A stretch of DNA of 64,000 nt from Azoarcus sp. L1K30 (GTDB lineage: Bacteria; Pseudomonadota; Gammaproteobacteria; Burkholderiales; Rhodocyclaceae), in contig NZ_JAGRRD010000001.1 in the NCBI RefSeq assembly GCF_018122735.1, positions 1,161,887-1,225,886 on the forward strand, given 5' to 3'. Each line of letters starts with the position of its first letter. The first letter of the stretch is position 1. The notes under the pieces are model-generated. The model was not told the DNA's origin. It did no database searches and saw only the letters and a list, made by a program, of their open reading frames with translations. The translations under genes and the position numbers were made by a program. This document shows positions 1 to 10,158 of the stretch, in pieces.

Positions 1-1357
1 CGTTCTGCGACAGCAGCACTTCACCGGTTTCGAGATCGACGATATTGGCGACGCCGTCTTCCGGGATCTCGAAGGTCTTATCGTGTGAACCATACTCCTC
101 GGCCTGCTGCGCCATCAGGCCCACGTTGGGTACCGTACCCATGGTTACCGGGTCGAAATTGCCATTGGTCTTGCAGAAGTTGATCATCTCCTGGTAGATG
201 CGGGCGAAGGTGGACTCCGGCATCACAGCCTTGCAGTCGTACTGCTTGCCGTCAGTGCCCCACATCTTGCCGCCGGAGCGGATCATCGCCGGCATCGACG
301 CATCGACGATGATGTCGTTGGGCGAGTGGAAGTTGGTAATGCCCTTGGCCGAATCGACCATCGCCAGTTCGGGGCGGTGCTCATGGCAGGCATGGAGGTC
401 GCGGATGATCTCGTCGCGCTTGGACTCGGGCAGGGTTGCAATCTTGTCGTACAGATTGACCATGCCGTTATTCACGTTTACGCCCAGTTCATCGAACAGT
501 GCGCCGTGCTTCTCGAAAGCGTCGCGGTAGTAGATCTTGACGCAGTGACCGAAGACGATCGGGTGCGACACCTTCATCATCGTCGCCTTCACGTGCAGCG
601 AAAACAGCACACCGGTCTTGCGTGCGTCTTCGATCTGCTCTTCGTAGAAGTCACACAGCGCCTTCTTGCTCATGAACATGCTGTCGATGATCTCGCCATC
701 GAGCAGCGAAATCTTCGGCTTGAGCACGATGTTCTTGCCGCTCTTGGTCGTCAGCTCCATCTTCACGTCGCGGGCCCTGTCGAGGGTCATGGATTTCTCG
801 CCGTGATAGAAGTCGCCGTGCTTCATGTGCGACACGTGGGTACGCGACGCCTGGCTCCACGGCTGCATCGAATGCGGATTCTTGCGCGCGTAGTTCTTGA
901 CCGCTGCGGGCGCGCGACGATCCGAGTTACCTTCGCGCAGCACCGGGTTCACCGCGGAACCGAGACACTTGCCGTAGCGTGCCTTGATGGCCTTTTCCTC
1001 GTCGGTCTTCGGACTTTCCGGGAAATCGGGGATCTTGTAGCCCTTCGATTGCAGCTCCTTGATCGCAGCAGTCAGCTGGGAAACCGAAGCACTGATGTTG
1101 GGCAGCTTGATGATGTTGGTATCGGGCTGAAGGGTCAGCTTGCCCAGTTCCGACAAGGTATGCGGCACCCGCTGCTCTTCTGTCAGATACTCGGGAAACT
1201 CGGCGAGAATGCGGGCCGCCACGGAAATGTCGGCTTCGGCGACTTCAATGCCTGCCGGCCCTGCGAAGCTGCGGATAATGGGTAGGAACGCACACGTGGC
1301 GAGGAACGGCGCCTCATCCGTGAGCGTGTAGATGATCTTCGATTTCCCTGCAACCAT
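1..1357 (-). CDS. icd: NADP-dependent isocitrate dehydrogenase, monomeric type (3' end outside window)
   Basis: Oxidative decarboxylation of isocitrate to 2-oxoglutarate with NADP in the cytoplasmic TCA cycle. The reverse strand reads [20 protein letters not shown] at the N-terminus and continues without a stop to the window edge, covering about 452 of the roughly 740 residues usual for the monomeric (Icd2) family. Recognisable family stretches include [31 protein letters not shown] and [19 protein letters not shown]. The ATG at 1357 is preceded by a GAGGGAAG ribosome site. The gene stands alone, transcribed away from the TRAP operon. The family assignment is confident; the C-terminal part cannot be checked here. 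Confidence 0.95.
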   Translation of the reverse strand, partial: MVAGKSKIIYTLTDEAPFLATCAFLPIIRSFAGPAGIEVAEADISVAARILAEFPEYLTEEQRVPHTLSELGKLTLQPDTNIIKLPNISASVSQLTAAIKELQSKGYKIPDFPESPKTDEEKAIKARYGKCLGSAVNPVLREGNSDRRAPAAVKNYARKNPHSMQPWSQASRTHVSHMKHGDFYHGEKSMTLDRARDVKMELTTKSGKNIVLKPKISLLDGEIIDSMFMSKKALCDFYEEQIEDARKTGVLFSLHVKATMMKVSHPIVFGHCVKIYYRDAFEKHGALFDELGVNVNNGMVNLYDKIATLPESKRDEIIRDLHACHEHRPELAMVDSAKGITNFHSPNDIIVDASMPAMIRSGGKMWGTDGKQYDCKAVMPESTFARIYQEMINFCKTNGNFDPVTMGTVPNVGLMAQQAEEYGSHDKTFEIPEDGVANIVDLETGEVLLSQN

Positions 1358-1836
1358 TTCTCTTCCCTCAGTTTTGATTTTCTAACGACGAGCAGATGAC
1401 GACCCCCTGTCGTCACGCACGACTGCGCGAAGCTCCTTCGTGCCTACTCGAGATTCGCAGTCACGGAAAAAACGACGCATACAACTGTGCTGCATCGGAC
1501 CAGCCCCCGGATACCGCAGCGCGATCACAACCGCGTGATTTTAGCGCCTGCAGGCCGGCCCATAAAGCAAAAATGCAACCAGCAGGTATGCAAAAAATAG
1601 CTGGCTCATGCACCAAACGGGGGCTTCGTCATGCCGAGACCGGGTGCCAATCACACGCTCCGATCCAGCATTGTGCCCCTGTGCAAGCGGTCCCGGCACG
1701 TTGCGCCAAGGATCAAGACCGCCGTCCACACGCCCGCCGGCAACAATTCGGCCACGGAACCTTAACAAAAAGTTCTTTTGCCCTCCCCCTGACGCCGTCG
1801 CTACACTCCGCCGACCTTTGATTCAGGCGACGTCCC
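1358..1836. other. Intergenic region between divergent icd and tatT
   Basis: About 480 bases between divergently transcribed genes. It must carry both promoters. I see no RNA gene, strong hairpin or convincing small gene; open frames on either strand here have no ribosome site and unnatural composition. Confidence 0.5.
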
Positions 1837-2778
1837 GTGCCCTTTGCAAGCCCCGTTGGCCGGCTCACGCACCACATCCGCAATCTTCTCCTGCCGCTAT
1901 CGCTGGTCATCGCCGTTTCCGGCTGCTCGGTGCAGCAACTCGCGGTCGACCGACTTGGCGATGCACTCGCCGCCGGTGGCGACGTCTTCGCCCAGGATGA
2001 CGATCCCGAACTGATTCGCGATGCCAGCCCGTTTTCGCTGAAGCTGATCGAGACCCTGCTGTCTGAGCGCCCACGCCATGCCGGCCTTCTGCTTGCTGCC
2101 AGCCGCGGTTTCACCCAGTACGCCTACGCCTTCGTGCAGCAACAGGCGGACGAAACCGAAGCCCAGGACCTGGATCGCGCCTTTGCGCTGCGCGAGCGTG
2201 CCTGCAAGCTCTACCGGCGCGCCCGCGACTACGGTCTGACGGGTCTCGACGTCCGGCATCCAGGTGTGGTCGCCAGCCTGCGCGCCTCACCGCAGGCTGC
2301 GGTAGCGCAGTTTGGCAGAGGCGACGTCGCCCAGCTCTACTGGACCGGCGCAGCCTGGGCCGCGATGATCAGCCTGTCCAAGGACGATCCGGACGCCGTC
2401 GCCGACCTGCCACTCGTGAGCGCCCTCCTCGACCGCGCGCTCGCGCTCGACGCCGATTTCGACGCCGGCGCGCTGCACACGCTGATGATCAGCTACGAGA
2501 TGGCGCGCACCGATGGGCTCGGCGACCGCGCCGCGCGTGCCCGCGAGCACTATCGCCAGGCCGTGGAACTTACCGGCGGGCGCCAGGCCGGCCCGCATGT
2601 AGCGCTGGCCGAGGCCATCGCGCTTGCGCAACAGGATCGGGCAGGCTTCGTTCGCGCGCTCGACGCCGCACTGGCGGTCGATGCCGCCGCCGCGCCCCGA
2701 TGGCAAGTCGCAAACCTCGTCAGCCAGCGGCGCGCCCGCTGGCTCCTCAGCCAGATCGACACGCTTTTCGTGGACTAG
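1837..2778 (+). CDS. TRAP-associated TPR lipoprotein, TatT family
   Basis: Periplasmic, lipid-anchored TPR-like protein of the TatT (TRAP-transporter T-component) family, thought to work with a DctP-type binding protein. The GTG start at 1837 follows AGGCGA. The first 30 residues form a lipoprotein signal ending in a VSGC lipobox. The remainder is Ala/Leu/Arg-rich helical sequence, as expected for the family's helical repeats; length 313 aa is typical. It is followed after 2 bases by dctP and then by a fused dctQM, the arrangement known for TatT-linked TRAP systems. The substrate is not revealed by sequence; in described TatT systems hydrophobic ligands have been suggested. Confidence 0.85.
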   Translation: MPFASPVGRLTHHIRNLLLPLSLVIAVSGCSVQQLAVDRLGDALAAGGDVFAQDDDPELIRDASPFSLKLIETLLSERPRHAGLLLAASRGFTQYAYAFVQQQADETEAQDLDRAFALRERACKLYRRARDYGLTGLDVRHPGVVASLRASPQAAVAQFGRGDVAQLYWTGAAWAAMISLSKDDPDAVADLPLVSALLDRALALDADFDAGALHTLMISYEMARTDGLGDRAARAREHYRQAVELTGGRQAGPHVALAEAIALAQQDRAGFVRALDAALAVDAAAAPRWQVANLVSQRRARWLLSQIDTLFVD

Positions 2779-2780
2779 TC

Positions 2781-3818
2781 ATGCGCTCACAACGTTCATC
2801 GTTTTCTCCCGCCTTCTCCATCCTCAGGCTCGGGCTGCTCGCGCTCGGCCTCTGCCTCGGCGCCGCCAGCGCCCACGCCGACCCGGTGAAACTGCGTCTG
2901 GGCACCCTTGCGCCAAAGAACTCGCTCTATCACCGCGTGCTGCTCGAAATGGGCGATGCCTGGAAAAAAGCGCAAGGCGACGGCTCCGGCATCACGATCT
3001 TCACCGACGGCGCCCAGGGCGGCGAGACCGATACGGTGAAGCGCATGCGTATCGGACAACTCAACGGTGGCCTGCTGTCGGTGGTCGGCCTGCGCGAGAT
3101 CGAGCCCTCGGTATCAGCGCTGCAGACCATGCCGTTAATGTTCCGAAACTGGGACGAGGTCGACTACGTGCGCGAGAAAATGCGCCCGTCCATCGAAAAG
3201 AAGTTCTACGACAAGGGTTACGTCGTACTGTCGTGGGGGGATGCCGGCTGGGTGCGCTTCTTCTCCCGCGAGGCGGCAACGCATCCCGCCGATTTCAAGG
3301 CCATGAAGATGTTCACCTGGGCGGGCGAGCCTGAACAGATGGAAATCATGAAGGCACTGGGCTATCAACCGGTCTCGCTCGAAACCTCGGACATTCTTCC
3401 GGCGCTGCAGACCGGACTGATCGACGTCGTGCCAGCCACGCCCTACTACGCGCTGGCGGCACAGTTCAACGGCCCGGCACCCCATATGCTCGACCTTGAC
3501 TGGGCGCCCATCGTCGGCGCACTGGTCGTCACCCGCAAGGCCTGGGATGCGATGAGTCCGGCGGGCCAGAACACGCTGCGCGAGGCGGCCGCCAGCGCGG
3601 GCGACAAGATGCGCGCCAACGCCCGCATCGAAGTGGATGAAGCCGTCGCCGCCATGATCAAGCGTGGCCTCAAGGTCACACCGCTCACCCCCGAACTGGA
3701 GGCCGAATGGCGCCGCTTCGCTGCCGGCATCTATCCGCAGATCCGCGGCAAGCTGGTGCCGGCCGACACCTTCGACGAGGTCAGCCGATTCCTCGCCGAA
3801 TACCGTTCCCGGAAGTAA
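2781..3818 (+). CDS. TRAP transporter substrate-binding protein, DctP family
   Basis: Periplasmic solute receptor that delivers its ligand to the DctQM membrane unit. The chosen ATG lies 2 bases after the tatT stop. Residues 1-34 are a Sec signal (hydrophobic LLALGLCLGAA, cleavage near AHA). The mature part begins VKLRLGTLAPKNSLYHRVL, typical of the TatP-associated DctP subgroup, and contains GAQGGETDTVKRMRIGQLNG and LQTGLIDVVPATPYYAL. 345 aa, normal length. Cotranscribed with tatT; a 146-base gap separates it from dctQM. The ligand is unknown. Confidence 0.9.
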   Translation: MRSQRSSFSPAFSILRLGLLALGLCLGAASAHADPVKLRLGTLAPKNSLYHRVLLEMGDAWKKAQGDGSGITIFTDGAQGGETDTVKRMRIGQLNGGLLSVVGLREIEPSVSALQTMPLMFRNWDEVDYVREKMRPSIEKKFYDKGYVVLSWGDAGWVRFFSREAATHPADFKAMKMFTWAGEPEQMEIMKALGYQPVSLETSDILPALQTGLIDVVPATPYYALAAQFNGPAPHMLDLDWAPIVGALVVTRKAWDAMSPAGQNTLREAAASAGDKMRANARIEVDEAVAAMIKRGLKVTPLTPELEAEWRRFAAGIYPQIRGKLVPADTFDEVSRFLAEYRSRK

Positions 3819-3964
3819 TCGGGACAGGCCCCCTCATCCACCGGCAGCGCTGAATCCAGGGTTCCGCGGCGGCGGATCGCGGCCACCTGACCCACGCCGC
3901 GCCAGCGCGCCAGACCTTTGCCTACAGGACGCGCCAACGGCGCCCTCACCCATCCCCCACGACC

Positions 3965-5803
3965 ATGAAAACCACCCCTACCCCGATCTATGATGCGCCC
4001 TCCGAACGCACGGGCCACTGGTGGCGCCTGCACCGGGGCGAAGATGTGGTCCTGTCGCTGGTGCTGGGCGCGATGGTGCTGCTGCCCTTGATCGAAATCC
4101 TGCTGCGCAGCATGCTTTCGGTCGGCATCGCCAATGCCGCCACGCTCGTCCAGCATGGGGTGCTCATGGTCGGCATGCTGGGGGCTGCGGTGGCGGCGCG
4201 GGAAGGACGACTGCTGGCAATGGGCGGGCTCGCCAGCGCGCTTCCCGCGCCGCTGCAGAGGCCGGCACGCATGTTCGCCGCCGCAGTAGCGATGGCGGTG
4301 AGCGCCACGCTGGCGGACGCCAGCCTCGCCTTTGTCGCCGTCGAGCGTGAAGGCGGCAATCTGCTGGCCTACGGCGTACCGCTGTGGTGGGCACAGGCCG
4401 TCATGCCATTGGGGTTTGCGTTGATCGCGGTGCGCATTGCCGTGAGGAGCGGCGAAACGCCGCGTGCGCGATTCGTGACTGTCGCGCTCGCCGCCGGACT
4501 CTGGCTGCTGGCGCAGGCGGCCGGCAGCGGCGTGACCACGCCCGGGTTGATACTGGTCCTCTTCGCCGCGGCCCTCGGCGCGCCGGTATTCATGGTTCTC
4601 GGCGGCGCAGCACTTGCATTGTTCGCAGGCGACGGCCTGCCACTTGCCGCGATTCCGCTCAATCACTACCAACTGACGGTCAATCCGTCGCTGCCGGCCA
4701 TCCCGCTGTTCACATTGGCGGGTTACTTTCTTGCCGAAGGTGGCGCCCCGAACCGGCTCATTCGGGTCTTTCGCGCGCTGTTCGGCCGTTTCCGCGGTAG
4801 TGCCGCCGTCGTCACCGTGCTGCTCACCGCCTTCTTCACGTCATTTACCGGTGCCTCGGGCGTGACCATCCTTGCGCTCGGCGGACTGCTGATGCCCTTG
4901 CTGGCGGGGGTGCGCTATCCGGAACGCGCCGGCATCGGCCTGATCACCAGCGGCAGTTCACTCGGCGTGCTGATCCCGCCCGCGTTGCCCTTGATCCTGT
5001 ACGCCATCATCGCCCGGCAACCCATTGAAACGATGCTGCTCGCAGCCGTCCTGCCGGCCATGGCCATGACCACCTTGCTGATGCTTCTCGGGATATGGCG
5101 ACAACCGAAGGAAGCCTGCGGCGATCGCGTTGACCGTGGCGAAACCCTCGCCGCGGTCAACGCCGCCAAGTGGGAACTGGCGATTCCGCTGGTCACCTTC
5201 GGCGGCCTTGCCAGCGGCTTGGTGACGCCGACGGAAACCGCCGCGCTGACCGCCCTTTACGCCTTCTTCATCGAGGTCGTGATCTACCGCGACCTCTCGC
5301 TCCGCCGCGACGTGCCGCGCGTGATGACCGAATGCGGCCTGCTCGTCGGCGGCATCATCCTCATCCTGGGCATGGCGCTCGGCTTCACCAACTACCTGAT
5401 CGACGCCCAGATCACGGAACAGGTGTCGGACTGGGTCCAATCCAGCATCACCTCTCCCTGGGTGTTCCTGCTCGCGCTCAACCTCGTCCTGCTGCTGGTG
5501 GGCGCGTTCATGGACATCTTCTCCGCCATCATCGTCGTCACCCCGCTGATCGTACCGATCGGCAAAGCCTTCGGCATCGACCCGGTACATCTTGGCATCA
5601 TCTTCCTTGCCAACATGGAACTGGGCTTCCTCACGCCGCCCGTGGGAATGAACCTGTTCTTCGCCTCCTACCGATTCGGCAAACCGGTCGGCGAGGTAGC
5701 GCGAGCCGTTCTGCCCGCCCTCGCCGTGCTGGGAGCGGGCGTGCTGCTGATCACTTACTGGCCAGCGTTGTCGCTCTTTCTGCCGAGGCTTGTCGCGCAC
5801 TGA
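3965..5803 (+). CDS. TRAP transporter permease, fused DctQ-DctM
   Basis: Integral membrane unit of the TRAP transporter, 612 aa. Residues about 25-165 are the four-helix small subunit (DctQ). From about 180 onward is the large DctM permease with many helices, including LFTLAGYFLAEGGAPNRL, a TSFTGASGVTILALGG stretch and ITSGSSLGVLIPPALPLIL. The fusion of Q and M is common in TatT-linked systems and supports treating 1837-5803 as one transporter. It ends 46 bases from the convergent pstS-like gene with no clear hairpin between. Confidence 0.92.
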   Translation: MKTTPTPIYDAPSERTGHWWRLHRGEDVVLSLVLGAMVLLPLIEILLRSMLSVGIANAATLVQHGVLMVGMLGAAVAAREGRLLAMGGLASALPAPLQRPARMFAAAVAMAVSATLADASLAFVAVEREGGNLLAYGVPLWWAQAVMPLGFALIAVRIAVRSGETPRARFVTVALAAGLWLLAQAAGSGVTTPGLILVLFAAALGAPVFMVLGGAALALFAGDGLPLAAIPLNHYQLTVNPSLPAIPLFTLAGYFLAEGGAPNRLIRVFRALFGRFRGSAAVVTVLLTAFFTSFTGASGVTILALGGLLMPLLAGVRYPERAGIGLITSGSSLGVLIPPALPLILYAIIARQPIETMLLAAVLPAMAMTTLLMLLGIWRQPKEACGDRVDRGETLAAVNAAKWELAIPLVTFGGLASGLVTPTETAALTALYAFFIEVVIYRDLSLRRDVPRVMTECGLLVGGIILILGMALGFTNYLIDAQITEQVSDWVQSSITSPWVFLLALNLVLLLVGAFMDIFSAIIVVTPLIVPIGKAFGIDPVHLGIIFLANMELGFLTPPVGMNLFFASYRFGKPVGEVARAVLPALAVLGAGVLLITYWPALSLFLPRLVAH

Positions 5804-5849
5804 AGAGACGGGATACAGCGGGCCGACTGCGCCCACCCTTCACGCCCCT

Positions 5850-6917
5850 TCAGCGCACCGCCGCCAGGCCGCCGAATCCGACCGGATTCCCTTGGACATC
5901 GACGACCGACGTCAGCGCCCGATAGGCCTTTGCCTGGACGCGATCGGGCAGACGCACGAAGGCGCCGCGGGCCACCAGCTCGTCGCCATGCAGAAACGCC
6001 CAGGTGAAGAAATCCACCACCTGACGGGCACGCGCAGGCTCGCGACTGCGACGCTCGAGCAAGACAAAAGTCCCCATTGTCAACGGCCAGCTGCGCGCAC
6101 CAGGCATGTCGGTCAGGCTGGACGAGAACTCGCCGGTCGCGGGCCAGGCACTGGCCGCAAGTGCAGCCGCAAATGCCTCCGCACTCGCGCCCACGAAGCG
6201 TCCTTCACGATTTCGCAACTGGACCCCGCGCAAGCCCCTGTCTACCACATAGCTGAAATCCACATATCCGATCGCGCCACGCGTTGCGGCCACGAGACGT
6301 GCCATCTCGCCACTGCCCTTTGCCCGCATGACCTCGCCGGCCCAGTCGAACTTCGATGCCACCCCGTAGCGGCTGCGCCATTCGTCGCTGACCTTGGACA
6401 GATAGTCGGAGAAATTGTGCGTCGTACCCGAACCGTCGCTCCGCACGACCCGCAGGATCGGCAGATCGGGCAGACTTACGCCCGGATTCAGCGCGGCAAG
6501 CCGCGGGGCATTCCAGCGTGCGATACGGCCAAGGAAGATGTCAGCAAGCGCCGCGCCATCGAGGCGCACGGCCACCTGATCGGGCAGCGGCAGATTGACC
6601 ACAGGGACGGCGCCCGTGACCATGGTCGGGAACACCACCAGTGTCGCGCCGGGATTCTGCCGGTCGTCCGGCACCACGTCACTTGCACCAAAATCGACCG
6701 ATCCTTCCTTGATCCGGGCCAGACCGGCGGACGACCCCACCGGGTCGTACCGAATCGACGTGCCGCCGATATCGGCATAGGCCTGCGCCCAGGACCCGTA
6801 CACCAGGCTCGCTGCGGATGATCCGGCCCCCGCAAGCACCGACGCGGGAAACGCGTTGGTCGGAAGCATGACGGATAGGATGAGCACACAATTGAGCAAC
6901 AGGGAATGAACGCGCAT
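5850..6917 (-). CDS. Phosphate ABC transporter substrate-binding protein, PstS-like
   Basis: Periplasmic phosphate-binding protein. The ATG at 6917 has GAGG six bases upstream. Residues 1-25 are a Sec signal (CVLILSVMLPTNAFPA). Ligand-loop motifs of PstS are present: GAGSSAASLVYGSW near residue 30, SVDFGASD near 73, and RSDGSGTTHNFSDYL near 160. Length 355 aa is normal. No pstC, pstA, pstB or phoU lies beside it, so it is an orphan receptor that either serves a distant Pst system or acts in another role. No Pho box was identified with confidence upstream. Confidence 0.88.
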   Translation of the reverse strand: MRVHSLLLNCVLILSVMLPTNAFPASVLAGAGSSAASLVYGSWAQAYADIGGTSIRYDPVGSSAGLARIKEGSVDFGASDVVPDDRQNPGATLVVFPTMVTGAVPVVNLPLPDQVAVRLDGAALADIFLGRIARWNAPRLAALNPGVSLPDLPILRVVRSDGSGTTHNFSDYLSKVSDEWRSRYGVASKFDWAGEVMRAKGSGEMARLVAATRGAIGYVDFSYVVDRGLRGVQLRNREGRFVGASAEAFAAALAASAWPATGEFSSSLTDMPGARSWPLTMGTFVLLERRSREPARARQVVDFFTWAFLHGDELVARGAFVRLPDRVQAKAYRALTSVVDVQGNPVGFGGLAAVR

Positions 6918-7125
6918 TCGGAACCTCGCGGTGAAGACGGAAGGGCCGCGATTCTAGTCATTAAGTAATACATCCATGAGACAGTCGGGCACGCCCGCCC
7001 CTTCCCAAGTCTCCACCGGGCACGGGGTTCTGAGCACGCGCTGCCAGACTGATCGGTATCAATACGCCCGCACACCGATCTGCTAGAATCCATTCCCTCA
7101 AAAGTAAGTGCAGCGGTCACCCAAC

Positions 7126-7674
7126 ATGGCACTCGAAATCGAGCGCAAGTTTCTCGTGCGCGACATCGGATTTCTGCATGATGCCCATGGCGACAAGATC
7201 GTCCAGGGTTATGTCGCGAAGGAACCCGGCGCGATGAGCACGCGGGTCAGGATACGTGCGGATCAGGCCTTTCTGACCATCAAGGGGCCGCGTCTCGGCA
7301 TCACCCGCGACGAATTCGAATACCGCATTCCCGTTGCCGATGCGCTGCGCATGCTGTCGGCACATTGCGGCGAGCGCATCGTCCGCAAGACGCGCTACCT
7401 GGTGCCATTTCAGTCCCAGCTTTTCGAAGTGGACGTATTCCACGGCAATCATGCCGGCCTGGTCATGGCCGAAATCGAATTGCCGGATGAACACACGCCG
7501 ATCGAATTGCCCCGATGGATCGGCGAAGAGGTGACGCACGATCCACGCTTCGGCAATTTCTGCCTCGCACAAACTCAACAGATTCCCGAGAACATCCGCC
7601 TTCACCCGTGGCCCGGCGGCGTCCACGAAATGGCCGGGGTCACGGCGGACGGCGCTTCACCCTGCCGCCTGTAA
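7126..7674 (+). CDS. CYTH domain protein (inorganic triphosphatase-like)
   Basis: Small cytoplasmic metal-dependent phosphatase of the CYTH/TTM superfamily, 182 aa. The signature ExExK is at residues 4-8 (EIERK), followed by basic and acidic tunnel strands (STRVRIRADQAFLTIKGP, RKTRYLVPF, AEIELPDE). The ATG at 7126 gives the canonical MALEIERKFLV start; a GTG at 7108 could add six residues, and neither has a strong ribosome site. Related bacterial proteins hydrolyse tripolyphosphate or nucleoside triphosphates; the actual substrate here is unknown. It follows the divergent pstS-like gene, a possible link to phosphate metabolism. Confidence 0.88.
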   Translation: MALEIERKFLVRDIGFLHDAHGDKIVQGYVAKEPGAMSTRVRIRADQAFLTIKGPRLGITRDEFEYRIPVADALRMLSAHCGERIVRKTRYLVPFQSQLFEVDVFHGNHAGLVMAEIELPDEHTPIELPRWIGEEVTHDPRFGNFCLAQTQQIPENIRLHPWPGGVHEMAGVTADGASPCRL

Positions 7675-7704
7675 GCGCAGCCACCGCTCGCCCACCCTCC
7701 AATT

Positions 7705-10158
7705 TCAGCGCTTGAGCACCCCATTGCCTGCGGTCATCAGATCGACCAGGGCAGCATACGCCAGAGGCCTGCTAAACAGATAGCCTTGCCCTCCCTCACA
7801 ACCGAGCTTCCGCAACTCGAGCGCCTGTTCGCGCCTTTCAATGCCCTCGACGATGATCTGCAGGCGTAGCGAACGCGCGAGCCCGACGATTGCCCTCACG
7901 ATCTCAATCCCTTCCGGATTTTCGGGGAGATGAGAGATGAAGGAGCGATCGATCTTGATGCGATCGATCGGGAGATTGCACAGCACACTGAGCGACGAGT
8001 ACCCGGTACCGAAATCGTCGATGCTGACCGAAATCCCAAGATTCTTGAGATTGTTGAGAACCTCGCGGCTTCGCTCGATGACCTGCAGTGTGCTTTCGGT
8101 AATTTCCAGTTCCAGCCACGCTGAGGGAAAGCCGGTGCGCGTCAGGGTATCGCATACCGACTGGACGAAGTCGTCGCGCATGAACTCACGAACCGATACG
8201 TTGACTGCGAGCCGCAGTTGCCGACCGCACCTGTCCTTCAAGCCGAGGATGTCCGAGCAAGCGCGTTCGAGCACCCAACTGCCCAGGCTATCGATGATGC
8301 CACTCTCCTCGGCAACGGGGATGAACCTTGCCGGCTCGATCATCCCGTGTTCGGGATGCAACCAACGCACCAGCGCCTCGACCCCGACAATGTGTCCGCT
8401 TCCCAGTTCGATCTGAGGCTGATAGTGGAGCAGAAGATGATCCTCTTCGATCGCGCGCCGCAGCCCCTGCTCCATGGCGAGTCTTTCATTACTGCGTGCG
8501 GCCATCTCCGGAGAATAGAATTGATACCGGTTGCGGCCGGCCGCCTTCGCGGAGTACATGGCAATATCGGCAGCACGCATCAGTTCCAGGCGGTCGACAC
8601 CGTTATCGGGATAGATTGCGATACCGATGCTTCCCGACACGGTGATTGCGTCATTTCCCAAGGTCAACGGCGCGCCGACCGTCTGCAGGATCTTCTGCGC
8701 GAGATCGGCGGCATACTCGGGACTTGAACCACCGGCGAGCACGACGAACTCGTCGCCGCCGAGTCGCGCCACGGTATCCGCGCCGCGCAGCGCGCTGCGC
8801 AACCGGGCTGCCACGACTCGCAGCAATTCGTCCCCCAGTGAATGGCCAAGGGTGTCATTGACGACCTTGAAGTTATCAAGATCCAGAAACAGCAACAGGC
8901 ACACTTGCTGCTCGCGGTGTGCCACCTCGATGGCCTGCTCGAGCCGGTCGTCGAAAAGCAGGCGGTTGGGCAGGCCGGTCAGCGGATCATGATGCGCCAG
9001 ATGATGGAGTTTCGCTTCGGCGACATGCATTTCGCTGACATCGGAAAAGGCGATGACATAGTTGCTGACACGACCTGCGGCATTTCTGATCACACTCATG
9101 CTCTGCCATGCCGGGAAACGATCACCATTGCGCCGATGGCATACCACCTCGCCTTGCCAGTAACTCTCGTCGCCTGCATCGAGTGCGTCGAAGAAGCCGG
9201 CGCCACGCTGTCCGAAGCGGCGCACCCGCAGCAGAAGGTCGGCCTCGAAACCGCGCGCCTCATCCTCACGAAAACCGGTAATGCGGGTAAAGGCCGGATT
9301 CACCGCAACGATGCAGCGTTGCGCGTTGGCAATGAGAATGGCCTCAGCCGCAGTATGAAACACAACACTCGACTGGCGCAGTCTGTCCTCGGTGCGATGG
9401 CGCTCGCTAACGTCCTGCAGGACACCGACCACCCGTCGCACGCCCTTGGCGCCGGCATGCGCTTTCACATTGGCCTCGACGAAATGTGGTCCACCATTGT
9501 TCTGCGCGGTGCGAAACTCGATACGCGCGGCCTCGCCGCCTTCAAGCGCGTGATTCAGTTGCGCAACGACTCGGTCGCGGTCGTCCTCATGTACACGGGC
9601 CAGAAAAACGTTCTCCCACGACTCATCGATCGGCATCACTCGGTCGCCGAACATGGCCCTGAGATGACCATCACCAACCATGCGATCCGTTTGCGGGAAC
9701 CATTCGAAAACCCCGAGCAGAGCCGCATCCATCGCGAGCTTGAGACGCAACTCGCTTTTTTCCACAGAAACTTCGACTTCCCGCCGCGCCAACGCCATCT
9801 GGATCGAAGCGTGCAGCTCGCGGATGTCCCAAGGCTTCACGAGATAGCCAAACGGACGGCTGTCGAGCGCCCTACGCAGCGTGTCCTCCTCCGCAAAAGC
9901 CGTCAGATAGATGACGGGGATCTGGTGCACCGCCTGGATCTCCGTGGCGGCCTGCACCCCATCCATAACCCCCTCGAGGTGAATATCCATCAGTACCAGG
10001 TCGGGCGCGACCTCGGCCACGCAACTCAATGCCTTCTCGCCACTACCGACCATTGCGCCCACTTGATATCCAAGGGACTGGAGCTGATTCTTCAGATCGA
10101 AGGCAACCACGCGTTCGTCCTCCACCAGCATGAGCTTGACCGGCTTGATTTCGTTCAT
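7705..10158 (-). CDS. Response regulator with PAS, GGDEF and EAL domains
   Basis: Cyclic-di-GMP signalling protein of 817 aa. Order: receiver (1-125, phosphoacceptor D58 in LVLMDIH, K108), two PAS regions (about 140-250 and 265-375), GGDEF (GGDEF at 467-471 with an RGAD inhibitory site at 458-461), and EAL (EALVRW from 594). Both catalytic motifs look intact, so it may be bifunctional or mainly a phosphodiesterase. It overlaps the upstream histidine kinase by an ATGA, implying translational coupling and making that kinase the probable partner. The receiver resembles the AmiR/PdtaR-like group paired with HisKA_2 kinases. No output target is nearby. Confidence 0.93.
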   Translation of the reverse strand: MNEIKPVKLMLVEDERVVAFDLKNQLQSLGYQVGAMVGSGEKALSCVAEVAPDLVLMDIHLEGVMDGVQAATEIQAVHQIPVIYLTAFAEEDTLRRALDSRPFGYLVKPWDIRELHASIQMALARREVEVSVEKSELRLKLAMDAALLGVFEWFPQTDRMVGDGHLRAMFGDRVMPIDESWENVFLARVHEDDRDRVVAQLNHALEGGEAARIEFRTAQNNGGPHFVEANVKAHAGAKGVRRVVGVLQDVSERHRTEDRLRQSSVVFHTAAEAILIANAQRCIVAVNPAFTRITGFREDEARGFEADLLLRVRRFGQRGAGFFDALDAGDESYWQGEVVCHRRNGDRFPAWQSMSVIRNAAGRVSNYVIAFSDVSEMHVAEAKLHHLAHHDPLTGLPNRLLFDDRLEQAIEVAHREQQVCLLLFLDLDNFKVVNDTLGHSLGDELLRVVAARLRSALRGADTVARLGGDEFVVLAGGSSPEYAADLAQKILQTVGAPLTLGNDAITVSGSIGIAIYPDNGVDRLELMRAADIAMYSAKAAGRNRYQFYSPEMAARSNERLAMEQGLRRAIEEDHLLLHYQPQIELGSGHIVGVEALVRWLHPEHGMIEPARFIPVAEESGIIDSLGSWVLERACSDILGLKDRCGRQLRLAVNVSVREFMRDDFVQSVCDTLTRTGFPSAWLELEITESTLQVIERSREVLNNLKNLGISVSIDDFGTGYSSLSVLCNLPIDRIKIDRSFISHLPENPEGIEIVRAIVGLARSLRLQIIVEGIERREQALELRKLGCEGGQGYLFSRPLAYAALVDLMTAGNGVLKR

